DNA from: Paenibacillus soyae
GTDB taxonomy: Bacteria > Bacillota > Bacilli > Paenibacillales > Paenibacillaceae
Length of the DNA: 64,000 nt
Reading direction: 5' to 3'
Assembly (NCBI RefSeq): GCF_024623455.1
Contig: NZ_JANIPJ010000022.1
Coordinates: forward strand, 1-64,000
The position numbers were made by a program, and so were the translations under genes. Below the pieces are notes generated by a model. It saw only the letters and a list, made by a program, of their open reading frames with translations. It did no database searches and was not told the origin of the DNA. Below, one piece after another: positions 62,883-64,000 of the stretch. How positions within the stretch are numbered: the first letter of the stretch is position 1; every line of letters begins with the position of its first letter.

Positions 62883-64000
62883 ATGAAAAAATGGTTTGTT
62901 ATGACGATGATCGCAGCATTGTTCGTCGTAGCCGCTTGCGGCGGAAACAATAACGGAGGCAACGCGGGCAACAACGCGAACACTGGCGCTACGGAAGCTC
63001 CAGCGAACAACGCGGAGGGCGGCACTGCGGCAGAAGGCGAAGACATCACTCCTGAAGAAGGCGCGACGCTTCTCGTATGGGAATCCAAAGAAGAGCGACC
63101 TTTCATTGAAGCAATCGGTAAAGAGTTTACTGAGAAATACGGCATCGAAATCAAGTTCGAAGAGCTTGGCGCTGCCGACCAAGTCAACAAGCTGATCTCC
63201 GACGGTCCTGCCGGTCTTGGCGCCGACGTTGTAGTGTTCCCGCACGACAACCTGGGCAAAGCGGTATCCGCCGGCCTCGTTCTGCCGAACGACTTCTACG
63301 CGGAACAATCCAAAAGCGAAAACTCGGAGCTTGCGGTGAACGCGGTTTCCTACGATAACGTGCTGTACGGCTACCCTCGTTCGGTAGAAACGTACGCGCT
63401 GTTCTACAACAAAGCCTTGATCCCTAACGCGCCAAAAACATTCGACGAAGTCGTGGAATTCGCGAAAACGTTCAACGATCCTGCGGCTAACAAATATGCC
63501 CTGATGTGGGAAGTAGGCAACTTCTACTTCAACTACCCGTTCATCTCGACAGGCGGTTACGTATACGGCGACAACGGCCAGAACAAAGACGATATCGGCC
63601 TGAACAACGAAGGCGCGGTAGCGGGCATGAAATACTACGGTTCCTTGAAGAACAGCATCCTTCCAATGAACTCCGGCGACATTACGTACGACATCAAAAA
63701 AGGTCTGTTCACTGGCGGAACGCTGGCGATGGATATCAACGGTCCATGGACAATCGCGGACTACAAAGCGGCAGGCATCGACTTCGGCGTAGCTCCGCTG
63801 CCAAGCATCAACGGTCAACCGGCTTCTTCGTTCTCCGGCGTTAAAGCGTTCTATGTCAACAGCTTCTCGAAATACCCGAACGCGGCTCGCCTGTTCGCTC
63901 GTTTCGCTTCCACGAAGGAAGCGCAGCTGAAGGACTTCGAAATGACAGGCGCCATTCCGGCGAACACGGAAGCGACTGCCGATTCCGCGGTACAAGGCAA
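62883..64000 (+). CDS. Maltodextrin-binding lipoprotein, partial (cut by window end)
   Basis: At least 372 residues, open to the window edge without a stop. Lipobox VAAC (C19), Asn/Gly-rich linker, then LLVWESKEERPFIEAIGKEF, DVVVFPHDNLGKAVSAGLV, YGYPRSVETYALFYNKALI and MDINGPWTIADYKAAGIDFG, all typical of MalE/MdxE/cyclodextrin-binding proteins. Ligand is probably maltodextrin. The ATG follows GGAAGGGG. Permease genes are expected just beyond the window. Confidence 0.92.
   Translation, partial: MKKWFVMTMIAALFVVAACGGNNNGGNAGNNANTGATEAPANNAEGGTAAEGEDITPEEGATLLVWESKEERPFIEAIGKEFTEKYGIEIKFEELGAADQVNKLISDGPAGLGADVVVFPHDNLGKAVSAGLVLPNDFYAEQSKSENSELAVNAVSYDNVLYGYPRSVETYALFYNKALIPNAPKTFDEVVEFAKTFNDPAANKYALMWEVGNFYFNYPFISTGGYVYGDNGQNKDDIGLNNEGAVAGMKYYGSLKNSILPMNSGDITYDIKKGLFTGGTLAMDINGPWTIADYKAAGIDFGVAPLPSINGQPASSFSGVKAFYVNSFSKYPNAARLFARFASTKEAQLKDFEMTGAIPANTEATADSAVQG

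Overview
The window reads as a chromosomal segment of a Gram-positive, saprophytic member of the Paenibacillaceae (Paenibacillus or Cohnella type). I infer this from the GC-rich firmicute codon use, strong AGGAGG ribosome-binding sites, repeated YesM-type histidine kinase/YesN-type AraC response regulator pairs next to LplA/LplB/LplC-type sugar ABC transporters, GlcT-type antitermination, and many lipobox solute-binding proteins. No sequence search was run; family names come from motifs I could read.

Layout. 0.5-12.4 kb: an arabinan/xylan-type locus (GH43, binding protein, two permeases, a membrane-anchored GH43, a second binding protein, kinase, regulator). 12.4-15.7 kb: small housekeeping or stress genes (GyrI-like, Dabb, GNAT, a MurG-like transferase) and the remnant of an oxidoreductase gene. 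15.7-24.6 kb: a galactan locus (kinase, regulator, binding protein, two permeases, intracellular GH53). 24.6-26.6 kb: two arrays of 51/102-bp repeats in opposite orientation around a gene for a Vsr/DUF559-like nuclease with a winged-helix-like tail. 26.6-30.1 kb: arginine/proline catabolism (rocD, an arginase with a repetitive insert, proline dehydrogenase). 30.1-37.6 kb: a third LplBCA operon with regulator and kinase. 37.7-43.7 kb (minus strand): a GlcNAc/glucose-family PTS EIICB, its GlcT/LicT-type antiterminator and an ABC sugar operon; both transcripts carry the same type of antiterminator RNA target. 43.7-45.7 kb: a DMT exporter and a DEDDh exonuclease. 45.9-50.2 kb: a c-di-GMP-I riboswitch in front of a GGDEF-EAL protein and an orphan binding protein. 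50.3-59.1 kb: mostly single housekeeping genes (MFS exporter, methyltransferase, Dabb, KDPG-type aldolase, fumarase, GK-like kinase, ABC-F, FAH-family, Dps). 59.4-64.0 kb: a maltodextrin locus (GH15, LacI-family repressor, and a malE-like binding protein cut by the window end).

How it works together. Five sugar-import systems with different control logic are packed together: two-component (YesM/YesN), GlcT-type antitermination and LacI-type repression. None of the clusters in view encodes its own import ATPase, so a shared MsmX-type ATPase elsewhere is implied. Stem-loops just after several binding-protein genes fit the usual excess of binding protein over permease.

The most unusual material is non-coding. 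A family of repeats with CGTTATT/AATAACG cores occurs in four intergenic regions with spacings of 50, 51 or 61 bp, that is whole numbers of DNA turns; in the largest case the repeats flank the nuclease gene as inverted arrays. Other notable items are a 167-bp leader element present twice at the same place in two transporter operons, an 18-bp motif repeated in three promoters of the galactan locus, the double antiterminator-target regulon, and a repetitive insert inside arginase.
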